DNA of 64,000 bases from Ignelater luminosus (GCA_011009095.1 VTPC01000639.1:214119-278118), one strand, 5' to 3'; positions 35,840 through 47,480 are shown, counted from the stretch's first letter. Translations and numbers: made by a program. The notes: generated by a model from the letters alone, not told the origin.

Positions 35840-36656
35840 CTTATAACAGTTAATTAATTAATTTAGTCAAAGATAACCATTAAAAAAGGTGTCCTAACTT
35901 AAGCTTACAAAAAGCAATTTATCCTAACATAACCCAAAAAGCAATTTAACCTAACTTAATTAAATGTAACCTAACTTAACTTATAGCTAAGAGGTTAACA
36001 AGTTACATTTATCAATCCTACAGTTTCAATGCATTTTCTACAAACTAAAACAATTTTTATAACAACAAAGTAACAAAAATGTTTTTCTGTACATTTATTT
36101 TTAATGTTCCCAAAATAAGATATTCACGTCTTCTAACAAAATGGGGCAAAGGAGGAAAAGAGAGATAAAAAACAGATAAAACAAATGCAAAACTAGCAAC
36201 AAAAATAGAAACTACGAGAAAAATGAGCAGCAGATTTCAAGAATTTAAAGGTAGATGGGGCAAGAAAGTAGACGACTGCAAAAGCAAAGTGACATATGTT
36301 TAGTTGGACAAAGAAGGCGGTGACATTTATCACAATTATAAACCATAAAAATAAAACACAATGTATGTTGGTGGGACATTTAGACATCTATTATAATACA
36401 TAGATGATCACCATCGTCAAAACAGTAGGCTGAGAATTCCTGAACAAATAAAAAAAAACTAAGTTAATGATCATTGCAACAGTTATCAGGTTTAATGTCT
36501 ACGCAAGCTTGCTCCTGTACAGTCTTAGCCGCATAGAGTAGGCTTATATGACTGGGACAGCCAGGAATCTACCTTATGCTGTCATAGTGTTTAGAACAAA
36601 TTTACAAGTAAACCCATTGGTTATAGAGTAAAAGATGGTTTATTCCCAAAATAACT

Positions 36657-36679
36657 TTAAATAATAATAATAATAATAA
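36657..36679. repeat. (TAA)n microsatellite
   Basis: About seven AAT/TAA units within the GMC intron. Confidence 0.7.
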
Positions 36680-37519
36680 AAATAAGTTAAGTATAAATAG
36701 CTCTGTGGTAGCACATCTCCTGATTCACTTAAAGCAACCGGTAAAAACAAAAAAAATCGGTTCCAGTATCACACCGCAAACACGATGTTAATTTAAGTGA
36801 AATTTATAAATGAATAAAAAACTGAACAAAAATACTAACGTCACAAATAACAGAAAGATTTGTCACTCCACTGGCTTGAATAAATTCTTAAATTGTTAAA
36901 CTATTTAAATAACTTGATTAGTTTCAAACATGAATAAATATTATTGCAAAATACATATACAAGCATGACAGGACCTAGATGGTAGCAAAATTTAATTTTT
37001 CAAAATGTTAAAAGTTCATGACATTTTACATTTAAACTTTTGATATTTTTTAAATTTTGTAATTGTGGGTAATATAAAATAAATAATATGAAATACTGAA
37101 AATACAAAATTCAAAGTACAAAATATAAATACGAACGAACACCCAACAGAGCTAACATAAACTTACAAACACATAATTTATCGATAAGAAATGAACAATG
37201 GTTTACGTTAATCTACTGTTGCAACTAAATAGAACTTTACCATTAAGTTCTATAAAGCCTTAAAAAATTAAAATTTACAATCTCAATGGATCTAGTAAAT
37301 AAAATATAAAATCCACATTTGTAATTACTAAACTAAATCTAAAGCAAATATTTATATGGGCTCCTATAGTTAAGCTTTAACACAGTATATTAAAATACAT
37401 AAATGCTATTCCTAACTAAAGGTAAAAAATCTTTATTATTACTATTAAGGCCAGAAAATTATATATATCATCCTTCACATAAATAATTTAATAATAATAA
37501 TGCACTACATATGCATATT

Positions 37520-37555
37520 TTTCGGGCATTCTAAATAAACACGACTCATCCTCAG
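37520..37555 (-). ncRNA. Hammerhead-ribozyme-like core motif, copy 1
   Basis: On the minus strand the order is CTGAGGA, then about 25 bases, then GAAA: the two conserved boxes of the hammerhead core (CUGANGA ... GAAA). The bases between them would have to form stem II; GGGC next to GAAA pairs only imperfectly with GAGTC after the first box, so it is degraded or not a ribozyme. A similar arrangement lies at 52483-52521. Hammerhead motifs are known in Penelope-like and some other arthropod retroelements. Activity is not implied. Confidence 0.25.
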
Positions 37556-39261
37556 ATGCTAAAAATAAAATAAAAACCCAACACTTAAAATTACGTAAAT
37601 TGTTTTCATCCAAAAGCTAAATTGAATAATTTAAAATGCAGTTGCTAATCTCCAGACATATTTTTTTTTCCATCAATGCATTGTTATTAAATTATTTATG
37701 TGGTGGATGACATGTTTTATTTCCTGACCTTAATGAATTAAACAACTTAACTTAGATGGAAAGATTAGAAATTAAATTATTATTACTACTACCCTTGAAC
37801 GTTCACAAACCACAACAATTTAGCACACTTAAAATAAATACATAAACTAAATACTATCTTCTACAAAAATTCTTTGAAACCTCCAGCAATCAAACGAAAT
37901 GAGATGTCATAGACACCAAGTCCAATGTATGTAAGTTGCTAAGATAAAGATACATAACAAACTTCATGAGATGATATGAATGTAACAAGTCTTGAAGTTT
38001 CCAAATTCAACGAAACAAAATAATAATAAGAAACCTCACTAAGTGTTCAACATCAATACAAGTATGACACTGACGCATATTATTTGTCTAAACTACGGAC
38101 TGACTCACTGACCCTATTACCAGCATGCGTTTTTGCTCTTTTTATGCACACAAAAAAACATTCAATGACTTTCAGTTGCAAATATAAATATAAGTTTGAA
38201 AATATTAATTTTTGTAGGTTCTTAGTTTTCTAACTTCCAGACGAATACATTTTACCAAAGAGAACCTCGAAAGTCGCACGTTTTAGTGTAATTACTCATG
38301 GTCTCCCCAATCCCTAATTCTAATAATATCTTACAGCCACTGATAACCTTTTCAAAAATAGTCTAAAGTACCTTACTCCACAAAAGGGGTTGCTATTGGA
38401 AGAAATTAGACGATTCGTTAACGAATAAGCAAACTTACTATTATAAAGCAAAAATGTCTTCCATACAGTTTACTGATCCCTAAGGACAATTTATTTTACT
38501 AAAGATATAGATTCTAACACAAAAACAACTACAAAACATTAAACAAATTGTAGCTATCACTCAGAATATTCACTGCTACATTGGTGCATAAGAAATAGAA
38601 GCAAATTAAAGAGAATTTTAAATTCAGGATTAGGAGATATTAAATTAAAGGTTTAGAACTCAATATTCTTTACACCAAAAAAAAGGTATAGTCGATGGCC
38701 TTTCGTTTGAGGTCAGCAAGCCTTCTGATTTTCAATTAAAATCTCTCAGTTTCTAAAAGTTTCATTAAATCTATAATTTACAATTAATATGAATAAGCAT
38801 TTTTGCAATAAAACTGTTGTTAATCACTTAATAACTAAACAATGAAGAGTGGTTGATTTTACTGCGTTCCTTGTTAGTTTAAAATTATAGTTGAGACATT
38901 TACCTATTGGTTAACTTTCTATTCAGTGTGTCTGCTTTACGCTATGTTAGCTTTCCTGAAACAGAGAATTCACTTTCAATGTTTCAGAAGACTAATTCGA
39001 GTTTTATAAGTCTTATCTGTTATTTTATTAGCATTTAGACAGTTATACAATAAAATAATATTTTGTTGGCGGTCGTATAACACAAAAGCATCTTCGATCA
39101 TATATTAGATTTGTAATAATATTTTCCAAGAATAAAATATTATTGTAGTATACTAGATTTAAAGAAAATTCTGAATTCATTATTTGTAAATAAGAAAGTA
39201 GTCTTACTATTAATTTTACTTTTAATATTTTATTAATTAATTCTTTGTTTTTTACTTAAAG

Positions 39262-40932
39262 GTACTTCTGCTGGAAGCTGGAGGCGAAGAACCAAAAGTA
39301 GCCGAAGTACCATCATTTGCTCCAATGCTGCAACGTTCTAGTATAGATTGGAATTACATGACTCAACCATCTCCTCACAGTTGTTTGGCAAGACAACAAG
39401 GTCAATGCTACTGGGCACGCGGCAAAGTAATGGGTGGCTCTTCTGCCATCAACTACATGATCTACATTAGAGGAAGTCCTGAAGATTATGATGAATGGGC
39501 TGCTATGGGTAATCCAGGTTGGAAATATGAAGACGTCTTACCATACTTCATAAAATCCGAAGACAACAAAAATCCAGATTTAGTCAAGTTATTGTATCAC
39601 GGTCAAGGTGGTTACCAAAGCGTCGAAATCTATCCGTATCAAGACAAAAACGTGTTTCATATTATTGATGCATTCCGCGAATTGGGTTTACCAGAAATTG
39701 ATCAAAATTCTGAAAAGCAGATTGGGGTATCGTTACTGCAAGGTACTCAACGCCATGGAAAAAGACAAAGTACTAATTCTGCTTTTATCCGTCCTATAAG
39801 ACGTAAAAGAAAAAATCTTAGAATTGAAACAAACGCCCATGTAACAAGAATATTGATTGATCCTCACAAAAAAACTGCATTTGGTGTTGAATACTTCAAG
39901 GATGGACAATTACATAAAGTTACTGTCAAGAAAGAAGTGATTTTGTCTGCTGGTGCTATTAATAGTCCCCAGTTGTTGATGTTGAGTGGAATTGGGCCAT
40001 CTTCACATTTGTTTACTCACAGAATTGAAGTAATTCATGAATTACCTGTTGGTTTAAATTTACATGACCACACCACTATGGATGGACTAGTGTTTGCTAT
40101 TTCTAACAAAACTGCTACAGCAGTTGATGACGAAACACGTAATGCTGATGTACATTATTATAAAGAAACACATCGAGGACCATTGTCTGCTCCTGGAGCC
40201 CTTCAGATCAACGCTTTTGTACAAACTAAATATGAACATTCGAAAGACCGTCCAGATATACAATATTCGTTTGATTCTACAAATGTTAAAGATTTCTTTA
40301 CTGATCCAATTTTGACAGCTCAAACGAATGTGAATCCTTTAGCTTATTATGATGGATTAACAGTGCGTCCTATTCTTCTACATCCTACAAGTCGAGGTTA
40401 TATACTTCTTAATGATACTGATCCTGTATTTGGACCTCCGGTTATTTATGCCAATACATTCACAAAAGAAATAGATGTTTTAAGAATGGTAGAAGGCGTC
40501 AAGCAAAGTTTAAATCTTTTGCATACAAAATCATTAAATAAAATAGGAGCTCAATTAGTGACAATACCTTTACCAGCTTGTAAACATTATGAATTCGACA
40601 CAGATGATTATTGGGCTTGCGTAGCAATGTCGTATACCGCAACTATCTTCCATCCTGTGGGAACTTGCAAAATGGGTCCTAAAGATGATCATAGCGCTGT
40701 AGTCGATCATAAGTTAAGAGTTCATGGAATTCACCATTTGCGTGTTGTCGATGCATCTATTATGCCAAAAATTCCTAGAGGTAACACTAACGCCCCTACT
40801 ATTATGATTGCGGAAAAAACAAGTGATGATATTAAGAAACACTGGTTGGGAAAGCAGGGATATAGCATAGAAGACAGATCACCATATGAAGTTCATGAAA
40901 GCGATTTTGATATTCACAGTTGGGGTTTATAG
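39262..40932 (+). CDS. GMC oxidoreductase (glucose dehydrogenase-like), coding exon 2
   Basis: This exon encodes residues 126-681, ending in TAG at 40930-40932. The reading continues from exon 1 with VLLLEAGGEEP. The first GMC signature, GKVMGGSSAINYM, is at residues 179-190; the second, GAINSPQLLMLSGIG, at 356-370; the catalytic His lies in FHPVGTCKMG (His589) and the partner Asn in RGNTNAPTIMIAEK (Asn635). Glucose-methanol-choline enzymes bind FAD and transfer hydride from an alcohol or sugar to flavin; insect relatives include glucose dehydrogenase and ecdysone oxidase. The substrate here cannot be told from sequence. Length (681 with a long N terminus) fits the insect glucose dehydrogenase-like group. 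All key residues are present and the frame is uninterrupted, so it looks functional. No second GMC gene is visible, although these genes often cluster. Confidence 0.95.
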   Translation, partial: VLLLEAGGEEPKVAEVPSFAPMLQRSSIDWNYMTQPSPHSCLARQQGQCYWARGKVMGGSSAINYMIYIRGSPEDYDEWAAMGNPGWKYEDVLPYFIKSEDNKNPDLVKLLYHGQGGYQSVEIYPYQDKNVFHIIDAFRELGLPEIDQNSEKQIGVSLLQGTQRHGKRQSTNSAFIRPIRRKRKNLRIETNAHVTRILIDPHKKTAFGVEYFKDGQLHKVTVKKEVILSAGAINSPQLLMLSGIGPSSHLFTHRIEVIHELPVGLNLHDHTTMDGLVFAISNKTATAVDDETRNADVHYYKETHRGPLSAPGALQINAFVQTKYEHSKDRPDIQYSFDSTNVKDFFTDPILTAQTNVNPLAYYDGLTVRPILLHPTSRGYILLNDTDPVFGPPVIYANTFTKEIDVLRMVEGVKQSLNLLHTKSLNKIGAQLVTIPLPACKHYEFDTDDYWACVAMSYTATIFHPVGTCKMGPKDDHSAVVDHKLRVHGIHHLRVVDASIMPKIPRGNTNAPTIMIAEKTSDDIKKHWLGKQGYSIEDRSPYEVHESDFDIHSWGL

Positions 40933-40983
40933 TTGATTTTGCAAGTTATATAATTAAAGTGATTGTGTTATACTATAAGAGCA

Positions 40984-40989
40984 AATAAA
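40984..40989 (+). terminator. Polyadenylation signal of the GMC gene
   Basis: AATAAA lies 52 bases after the stop codon. A second AATAAA about 70 bases further on is an alternative. A short 3' untranslated region is implied. Confidence 0.6.
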
Positions 40990-42640
40990 GGGTTGTTTTG
41001 TGTTGTGTATGCCTACGTAAGAATATTATGAATATAGTTAGAAGTGTAAAAATAAAAATTCAGTGATGGTGATGACAGTGAAGTTGGCAAAGTGTTCAGA
41101 ATGGGGTAGACTGATTAAACAAATTAAGCGTGTTAAGAAATATAGTAAGTAAGGATACATTGTGTTCAGCGTTTTTTATAAGTTTATAATGGCAGATAAA
41201 CCTTCGGAAACTTTTCTAATAAGCTCAAGTGTTATTAAACTCTTCTGTTCCTTTGTTTTGTACATCTTGTAGTCAAACACAACAGTAATTCTTTTCACAT
41301 CAACCCTATAAAATATTATATTACTGTTTTATTTTTTTTAAATTGTACTGTCCATGTTAACGTAATTAAATACAATATTATAGTTATTTTTTAAAAAGGC
41401 TTTTATTCATACTCATACACTTTTACAGTATAACATGCTATACATAAGATCATTGATCCAGTAGATGCAGAACAATAATCAACCAAAAGTAAGACAATAA
41501 TTATTTGTTTAATTAGGCAAAAACGTAGCAGGATTGGTGCTAATGCAGCTGGATTCATACAAAGTCCGCAAAAAGGTACAAATCAGCGTAGCGGCCTAAA
41601 TTTATGACGTCAAACTAAGAGACAGTTACGTTATTGCTTCAGTACAACTGTTGCTGTTGATATACAAAATAACTAGATTTTCTAGATTTACAATTCTTAA
41701 AGGGTGATTTACTAGATAGCGCATGCAATCTGTTTGAATACAATTGGTGGCTGTAAAAATCACGTCAGACTGAAAAGAAAAGAATATTACAGTGGGGATA
41801 GGATTCATGTGTGTGTAGGCTATGACTACAGTCAAGGCAGGAAATCTGAATTTTTACTGTATTAAGCATATAATTTTTTTGCCGGTTGCCTAACATAACA
41901 TAACAGTGCATAACTAATCATAACTTCCAATATTTATTAAACCCTTTTAATGCCAACTATTAGCCAAAGTGGACATCACAGCTTAGATTGCAAAAGTAAT
42001 GCAACTAGCGCTAATTGTGAATTAGATTTAATTCGGTGTTGTTGCTTAGATAGCATCGAATTCTAAACAATCAAATTATCAAAATTTACATTTAGCTCAG
42101 TATTAAATCTTGATCTCCATTAAATGCTTAATTTACTTTCTACAAATAGACTCTTAATGTCAATCGGCGAAGAAAAGATTAAAAGTCAATCCGCTCTATA
42201 TTAGCTAGTTGGCAGCCTTCAGGTTGGTACGGACTGATTACGCAACAGTTAGCCAATATATCTTTCTGTATAACTAACAAGATATAAGAAAACAATTTTA
42301 GCATTTCCACAATTTTATTTATCTATTTGTTTGAGAAATAAACTGCTAAGTACTTTTTTGTAGAACTTACAAATTGATTTAAAGGGTAAAGACCAATGTT
42401 AAATAGAACAATCTAGGGATTTCCTAATGAAATCATGAAAAAAAGATAATTAAGTGACAAATAGTTATCGATGCATATTTCAACGAATTCTTATTATTAT
42501 CAAGATTTGAAAGCTGATATACTTTAATTAAAATTTAAAAAGAACTTATTGTTGTAACACTTTTAATATTTAAATTATTTAAACCAATAATTATTATTAT
42601 TATGAAGCAAACACGTTTGCTTTAAATTAAATCAGCTAAG
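40990..42640. other. Intergenic DNA downstream of the GMC gene
   Basis: No gene recognised apart from a possible piggyBac-derived segment listed separately. The minus frame at 41626-41835 has no known motif. Confidence 0.4.
41941..42387. mobile_element. Possible piggyBac-derived MITE
   Basis: TTAA at 41937-41940 is followed by ACCCTTTTAATGCC, similar to piggyBac ends. AGATTTAATTCGGTG at about 42024 is identical to sequence near the left end of the piggyBac at 48812 (about 48880), and the following bases are also alike. AAAGGGTAAA near 42381 could be a degraded right end. Without a precise TTAA on the right the limits are uncertain. Confidence 0.35.
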
Positions 42641-42645
42641 AGACG

Positions 42646-42730
42646 TCCAGTTTACATTAAATCCTGTAAAATATTTTTTTCTTGGATTGTTTGGTATGGT
42701 AGGGGGAGTGTGAAACTAAGTTTGCGACCT
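42646..42730 (+). repeat. Left TIR of the PIN/FEN-like element
   Basis: Pairs with 44682-44767. The inner 30 bases, including GTGTGAAACTAAGTTTGCG, are identical on both sides. Confidence 0.82.
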
Positions 42731-42959
42731 CAAAACCCTGAAGCTTCTCGTAGGTTCAATTGTTAGTCAGGCCAAGAAATAGGCAAGACTTGTATGGTAA
42801 AAATGATATGCCGAAATTTCCTCGGCCTACATTTGAAACGAAACGATAAAGTAATTACACTTGCTCATGTCGCAAACACCTTGGAAGTTGGCTCCGAAGT
42901 ACTGACTGTGGTTTATCCAACCACATTTTTTCAGAGAATCTACATAGCAGTCTAACGAA

Positions 42960-44385
42960 AATCTTAAGCAATACTTCATCAATGAACTTGCGCCTTACTC
43001 TTTATCTTTGTTCAGTAAAGAGGGATTACAAAAGGGAACTAAATCACTACTGTACGGAGCTTTCAAGCCTGCAGATATCTAGAAGTCGTTGCTGTAAAAT
43101 AAGATGGTTGTTGTGGACGGAAAGTTCCTCCTTCATAAAGTTGTATGGGAAAGAAATGAATCATTTGGTTCTATCTGCAACAAGTACGTCAGCTATGTCA
43201 AGAGGCAATACGGATCAGCAGTAATTGTCGTGTTCGATGGCTGCCCAAGTGATATGTATCAGCGAGGAACTAAAATCTCAGAAGGTTCGTCGTTCCAAGA
43301 TAAATACTTCACACGATATCATGTTCAATGAAAGAACGCTCCCTGCTATTTCCCAAGAGAAGTTCTTGGGGAATGAAAGTAATAAGAGCCGCCTGATTCA
43401 AATGTTAAAAACTTATTTTGAAGAAAGCTCTGAACAAGTGTTGAAGGCAGCATAGGACGCGAATGTACTCAATGTCAATACAGCTTTGTTATAATCAAAC
43501 AGTTTTGATAGGGTTGTGATAGTCAGTGAGAATGGTGACGTGCTCGTTGTGCTGTCAGGGCTTCCTAGTTCCACCAAAAACAATGTATACCAGGAAGGAG
43601 CGGCAATGGTGATACATACTTCTTGACCTCATCGTATCAGTATGAACCTGACTACCTTCTATTTGTTCATGCTTTCTCTGATTGTGACACAACGTCGTCT
43701 CCATTTGGCCATGGAAAAACAAAGCTATGTGCCTTCATTGAAAAAATCCCTTATGAAGAAAGCCGCTTCTGTGTTTTGCAAGGCTACTGCATCTACAGTG
43801 CAAATCAGCAGATCAGGAGGGAAGATTTCCATGACACTGTATGACACTGGAGTAGCCACATTTCAAGGGATCAATGAGCTAAGATACCATCTCTTCGTCA
43901 AAATGTCTACTAAGGCCAAGTTCATCTTACCGAGATTGCCACCAACACTCGATGCAGCTGACAATCACAGCTTCAGAACGTTCCTTCAAGTTTAGTGCTG
44001 GCTGGGGAACAGCTGGGATCTACTCGAATGGGGTTGGAAAAAAGACAGCCTTGGTCTAACCCCCATTCAAATGAAAAAGAAACCGCCACCTCAATCATTG
44101 CTGCAAAATAATGGTGTTCTGCAGCTGCATGAAAAGGTACATCGGCTGAAAATCTGGACGTCTGTAGAAATTGCTTGGGTACTTTGTGCTCCAACGCCCC
44201 ACCAATAGAAATCGAGAAGGACGTTGACATGGATGTCACCGAGACGGAAGATGTGGATGCCGAAGATTTAGTTGACGAGGAAAGACTGGAAGAGGAAAAA
44301 CAACACACAGAAGCCGACGTGTAACCTCAAGGATTTTCAGGAAATGAAGAGCCTAAACCTGGGCCTTCAAGAGGATTAAAAATGT
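42960..44385 (+). pseudogene. Decayed PIN/FEN-nuclease-like protein of a transposon-associated family
   Basis: Readable with several stops and shifts. In order: YFINELAPYSLSLFSKEGLQ (about 42970), MVVVDGKFLLHKVVWERN and YGSAVIVVFDGCPSD (43104-43255), FNERTLPAISQEKFLGNESN and NKSRLIQMLKTYF (43325-43420), DANVLNVNTALL and RVVIVSENGDVLVVLSG (43455-43562), FVHAFSDCDTTSSPFGHGKT (43650-43710), ELRYHLFVKMSTKAKF and LPRLPPTLDAADNHSF (43876-43975), WGWKK, and an acidic tail ending near PKPGPSRG. The VDG, FDG, D-A-(D)-VL and (GED)-D-L-LVLL spacing resembles PIN/FEN-type 5' nucleases, with some acidic residues lost here. I recognise the family from repetitive insect proteins but cannot name it. Activity is inferred from motif shape only. 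Confidence 0.6.
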
Positions 44386-44681
44386 AATTATCACATAGTT
44401 AGGTGTAATTATTATCACATTTCAGATGTTTGACTTTTTATAAAAATAATAACGACTGTTTTCAAGCTTTTACTATTTTTTTTCTAAAGACCTCTAAACT
44501 ATTATATTTACATATACACTGCACTTTTTTTTTATCACTGGCGATAGGGATTGCCGTGTTAAAATATCTACCCCATGTTAACTTTAGACGTCGGTCGTTT
44601 AGGAGTTATAAGCAAAAGACTGAAAACAGTAAGACAATTTTGAGTTTTTTCGCCTACCAAAAGTTTTACCTAGGGCCTTCC

Positions 44682-44767
44682 AGGTCGCAAACTTAGTTTC
44701 ACACTTTTTTTACCATAACAAACAATCCTAGAAAAAAAATCTTTTATCGGATTTAATGTAAGCTGGA
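44682..44767 (-). repeat. Right TIR of the PIN/FEN-like element
   Basis: Reverse-complement partner of 42646-42730. The main differences are in homopolymer stretches (A-run against G-run near the middle). Confidence 0.82.
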
Positions 44768-45109
44768 ATGTATCTATATATTGGACTCAACTAGTCATGT
44801 TGCACATCATGTGAGAAACCGTATGGAGAGCGTTTTTAATCTAGCATTCTAGCTTTTTCTCGAGTAGATTATATTTAATCTTGAGAACGAGAAAAACATT
44901 TTTAATAAACTTTAAAACTGTTTGACACTGATAACTGGGCTTTTGAAAAACAAATCAAAATACATACGTCAGGTAAAAATTATTTGATTTCTTGTTATGA
45001 AATGTCTCATATTTGCTATTCTCATATTGCAAGCACTTTATGTCTTTTCATCAGGCTAATTAAAGGAAGAATTCAATCTTACATTGGTGACTATTATTTT
45101 ACACACAGA

Positions 45110-45151
<42 letters not shown>

Positions 45152-46360
45152 GAAATTAAGCTTTAGGTTTCACAGAATAAATTAGGGAGCAACAACGAGA
45201 ATGAAACTCAAAACGTGATAAACGAGGACTTTGATCGTTTGTTGTCCGTATCTAATAAAGAGGAAACTTTACAAGAATTTATAAATCTATTTTCTTTTTA
45301 ATTTACTATCTAAAAAAATGTATACATAAAACGAAAATGCTTGGACTGTACTTTGAAGTTTCTTTAGTTATATTTTTGAATTTGTATATAGAAACCGTTT
45401 ATTAAAAAAATCGGCTTAGCGACCACCTGACGGATCTCATAGAATTATAGGTTGGTACATCGCTTCCTCTGATTTTTAATAGAAAACTAACGTAAGTGAA
45501 TAATACAAATAGTTTGATAGACATTCGGTGTAGTTTCTAAAAAATAATTTATACTAATAAAACTGAACACTGAAAACTTATAATTATTTTCAAGGTTTAA
45601 AGTGGTTATTTAAAAAAATCACTTTAAAATGTATAAGTTAAAAACAAACAATTTTTCTACGAAAATTTCGAAACCAACGTTCACGACTTAATCAACAAAA
45701 CGTCTTCCAGAAGATAAAGAATTGTCCCGTCAAATATACGTACCTGTCCAAACTACCAATTGTTGATTTTATACCTCATTGTTTTTTAAATTAACTTTTA
45801 TTAATCATCAACGAATCATAGATCAACGTCTTCTTTTGCTTTCAAGGTCATTACTAGCCGTTTATTATTGTGTACCATTTAAGTCTATATTTGAATTTTA
45901 AATAATATTAACAAAAGTTTCAAGATGTCAAGATAATATAACACTTAATTCATTGAAAGATTGGGCTTCTCCTGAAAACAAGTCTTGAAATGAGATATTT
46001 TGGTCTCTGAAATTATGTTAGTATTGGACTGATACGGTAGCGTCATACAATAAGTGGTCCACTCTCTTAGACATCACATTTCAATTATAAACAAAACAAC
46101 ACGTTTGAAATTACGCGACTAATTATGGTGGGTCAGATGGGCAAGAAGAAAGATAATATTCACGTGAACAAAAACATATAGGCCATGCAAGACCCTAAAG
46201 CACATGATATGTCACAAATAAAATAATGCTTACAATTCTACATACGCCCAGTGCATTAGACATGGAGAAAGATTGTAAAGAACAAAGAATTAATGAAAGA
46301 AACAAAAGAATTTTTTTAATTTGAACCTGCTACGTTTTACTTTTGCGACCTATGGTATGC
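44768..46360. other. Intergenic AT-rich DNA
   Basis: No gene recognised; it contains the GA microsatellite at 45.1 kb. Confidence 0.4.
45107..45154. repeat. (GA)n microsatellite
   Basis: An AGAGAG run with a few A insertions. The 60-residue frame across it (KREREREREK) is an artefact. Confidence 0.85.
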
Positions 46361-46361
46361 A

Positions 46362-46433
46362 GGAATCTTGTGATTCATCGGACCTTCGTGTCCCATGGGA
46401 ATCTCGTGACCTATGACAATCTTGTGTCACATG
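46362..46433. repeat. 18-bp tandem repeat, four units
   Basis: Units at 46362-46379, 46380-46397, 46398-46415 and 46416-46433 follow the pattern GGAATCT(T/C)GTGxCxxATG with several differences. Eighteen bases equal six codons, and on the minus strand the array reads as four degenerate hexapeptides (for example GHEIPM, GHEGPM or, in another frame, HRSRDS, HGTRRS). It lies just beyond the C-terminal end of the minus-strand integrase relic. Confidence 0.6.
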
Positions 46434-46569
46434 GAAATGACGATCTCATATACCAACGTTAGTGGGCGTGAGTCGTAATTAAAAATTCTTCGTGTGTAAG
46501 TGGGCGGGTAACCATAGAAAGATACAAGAGATAACAACGTCTTAGATTATAGATGTTATGCACGCTCTT

Positions 46570-46950
46570 GCTGTTTTCTGTACAATCCATCAGTTCATAC
46601 GCATTGGGTGCCTTCACGACGAAAGGTTCTTAAAGCAGCAAAAATAGTTTTTTAATCTTCTTGTCATTAAATAAAGACAGATTGTGTTTTCTTAAGTAAA
46701 CTGACTCACCTTGTTTAAACTCGTCAACTTCTCTTACTGTTGTGATGTTGCTGGCGCTTTTCTGCCTTCGAGAGCTAACGTCACTATCTTTTCCCGACTC
46801 GGAAATGTCGACTATTAAAAAAATTCATTTCACTCCCAATAAACTGCTTCGTTGATTAGGTTGCATTTTAATTGGCATGAACCCAGTCGATTCAAGCACT
46901 GCTTGGTTTAATAACTCTTTAAGTCGTGGTACCATTTTGCATGTTTTTGA
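46570..46950 (-). pseudogene. LTR-retrotransposon integrase, C-terminal part (broken)
   Basis: On the minus strand: VPRLKELLNQAVLESTGFMP (end of the integrase core, with the usual STG(F/Y)xP block), SSRRQKSASN, then DEFKQGESVYLRKHNLS, KKIKKLFLLL and EPFVVKAPNAY, which match the SH3-like C-terminal part of Ty3/gypsy-type integrases (KVGDxVLLR ... YEGPF). One stop interrupts it. It is probably part of the same dead element as 48485-48805, separated by about 1.5 kb of inserted or unreadable sequence. Confidence 0.65.
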
Positions 46951-47026
46951 TGGCAAAAAGTACGAAGAGTAGTACCAATTTCTCGATTAACATTGTTCAC
47001 ATTCTATATCTTGCACATTTTGATAT

Positions 47027-47480
47027 GTGTTTTATTTATCGTTTTTATTTCCTTATTATTTAATGGGATTTTATTGGTCGTGTCCATTATATTTATTTTT
47101 ACAAAAAATGGGTCATTTAAAACTATTTTTCAAAAGTAATTTCGAAATAAATGATTACTTTTACGAGATATCTTTTTGTGCTTTTAACCCCTTTCTCCAT
47201 CTGACGGTTCAATTTGACATCTCGGTTTTGTTAGCACACAGGAATTACTTGGGCGCGCAGGAATAGGAGATTGGTCCTGGCTCTTCCCTTTCGTTATTAG
47301 AGTTGACGCAGTTGTTTTGTGCCCCGTTTGAATTTGAATTTAAGGATTGTCTTCTTATCTTTGCGCATCGATCTAATATCTGATTTACCGTAATTATCTT
47401 AAAATGAAATTTCCTGGTTGCACGTCGTTTTGAATGGTCAGCCATGTTGATGTAGTCTCTGTCGGAGTACGCAACACCCA
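47027..47480. other. Unassigned open frames
   Basis: The minus frame 47481-47245 encodes 78 residues (MGVAYSDRDYINMADHSKRR, then NSNSNGAQNNCVNSNN) with a natural-looking composition. It lies inside retroelement debris and could be a gag fragment or a small exon. I recognise no domain. The opposite-strand frame at 47027 is hydrophobic and AT-driven. Confidence 0.2.

Larger units (their letters stand above)
42646..44767 (+). mobile_element. TIR element coding for a PIN/FEN-like protein family
   Basis: A 2,122-bp unit framed by inverted repeats of about 85 bp (42646-42730 and 44682-44767), both starting TCCAG(T/C)TTACATTAAATCC and ending GTTTGCGACCT, about 86% alike. The interior carries a single decayed plus-strand gene. 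No target duplication is obvious next to the ends, so either the duplication has decayed or the ends are off by a few bases. No DDE catalytic boxes are seen. Confidence 0.75.

Noticed and set aside
40087..40323. Minus- and plus-strand frames within GMC exon 2
   Set aside because: They are out-of-frame shadows of the conserved GMC coding sequence.
43973..44308. Minus-strand frame of 111 residues rich in Ser/Thr
   Set aside because: It lies opposite the acidic tail of the plus-strand PIN/FEN-like relic; its Ser-rich run is the antisense of the Asp/Glu codons.
44984..45166. 60-residue frame ending in an RERERERE run
   Set aside because: It is driven by a GA microsatellite.
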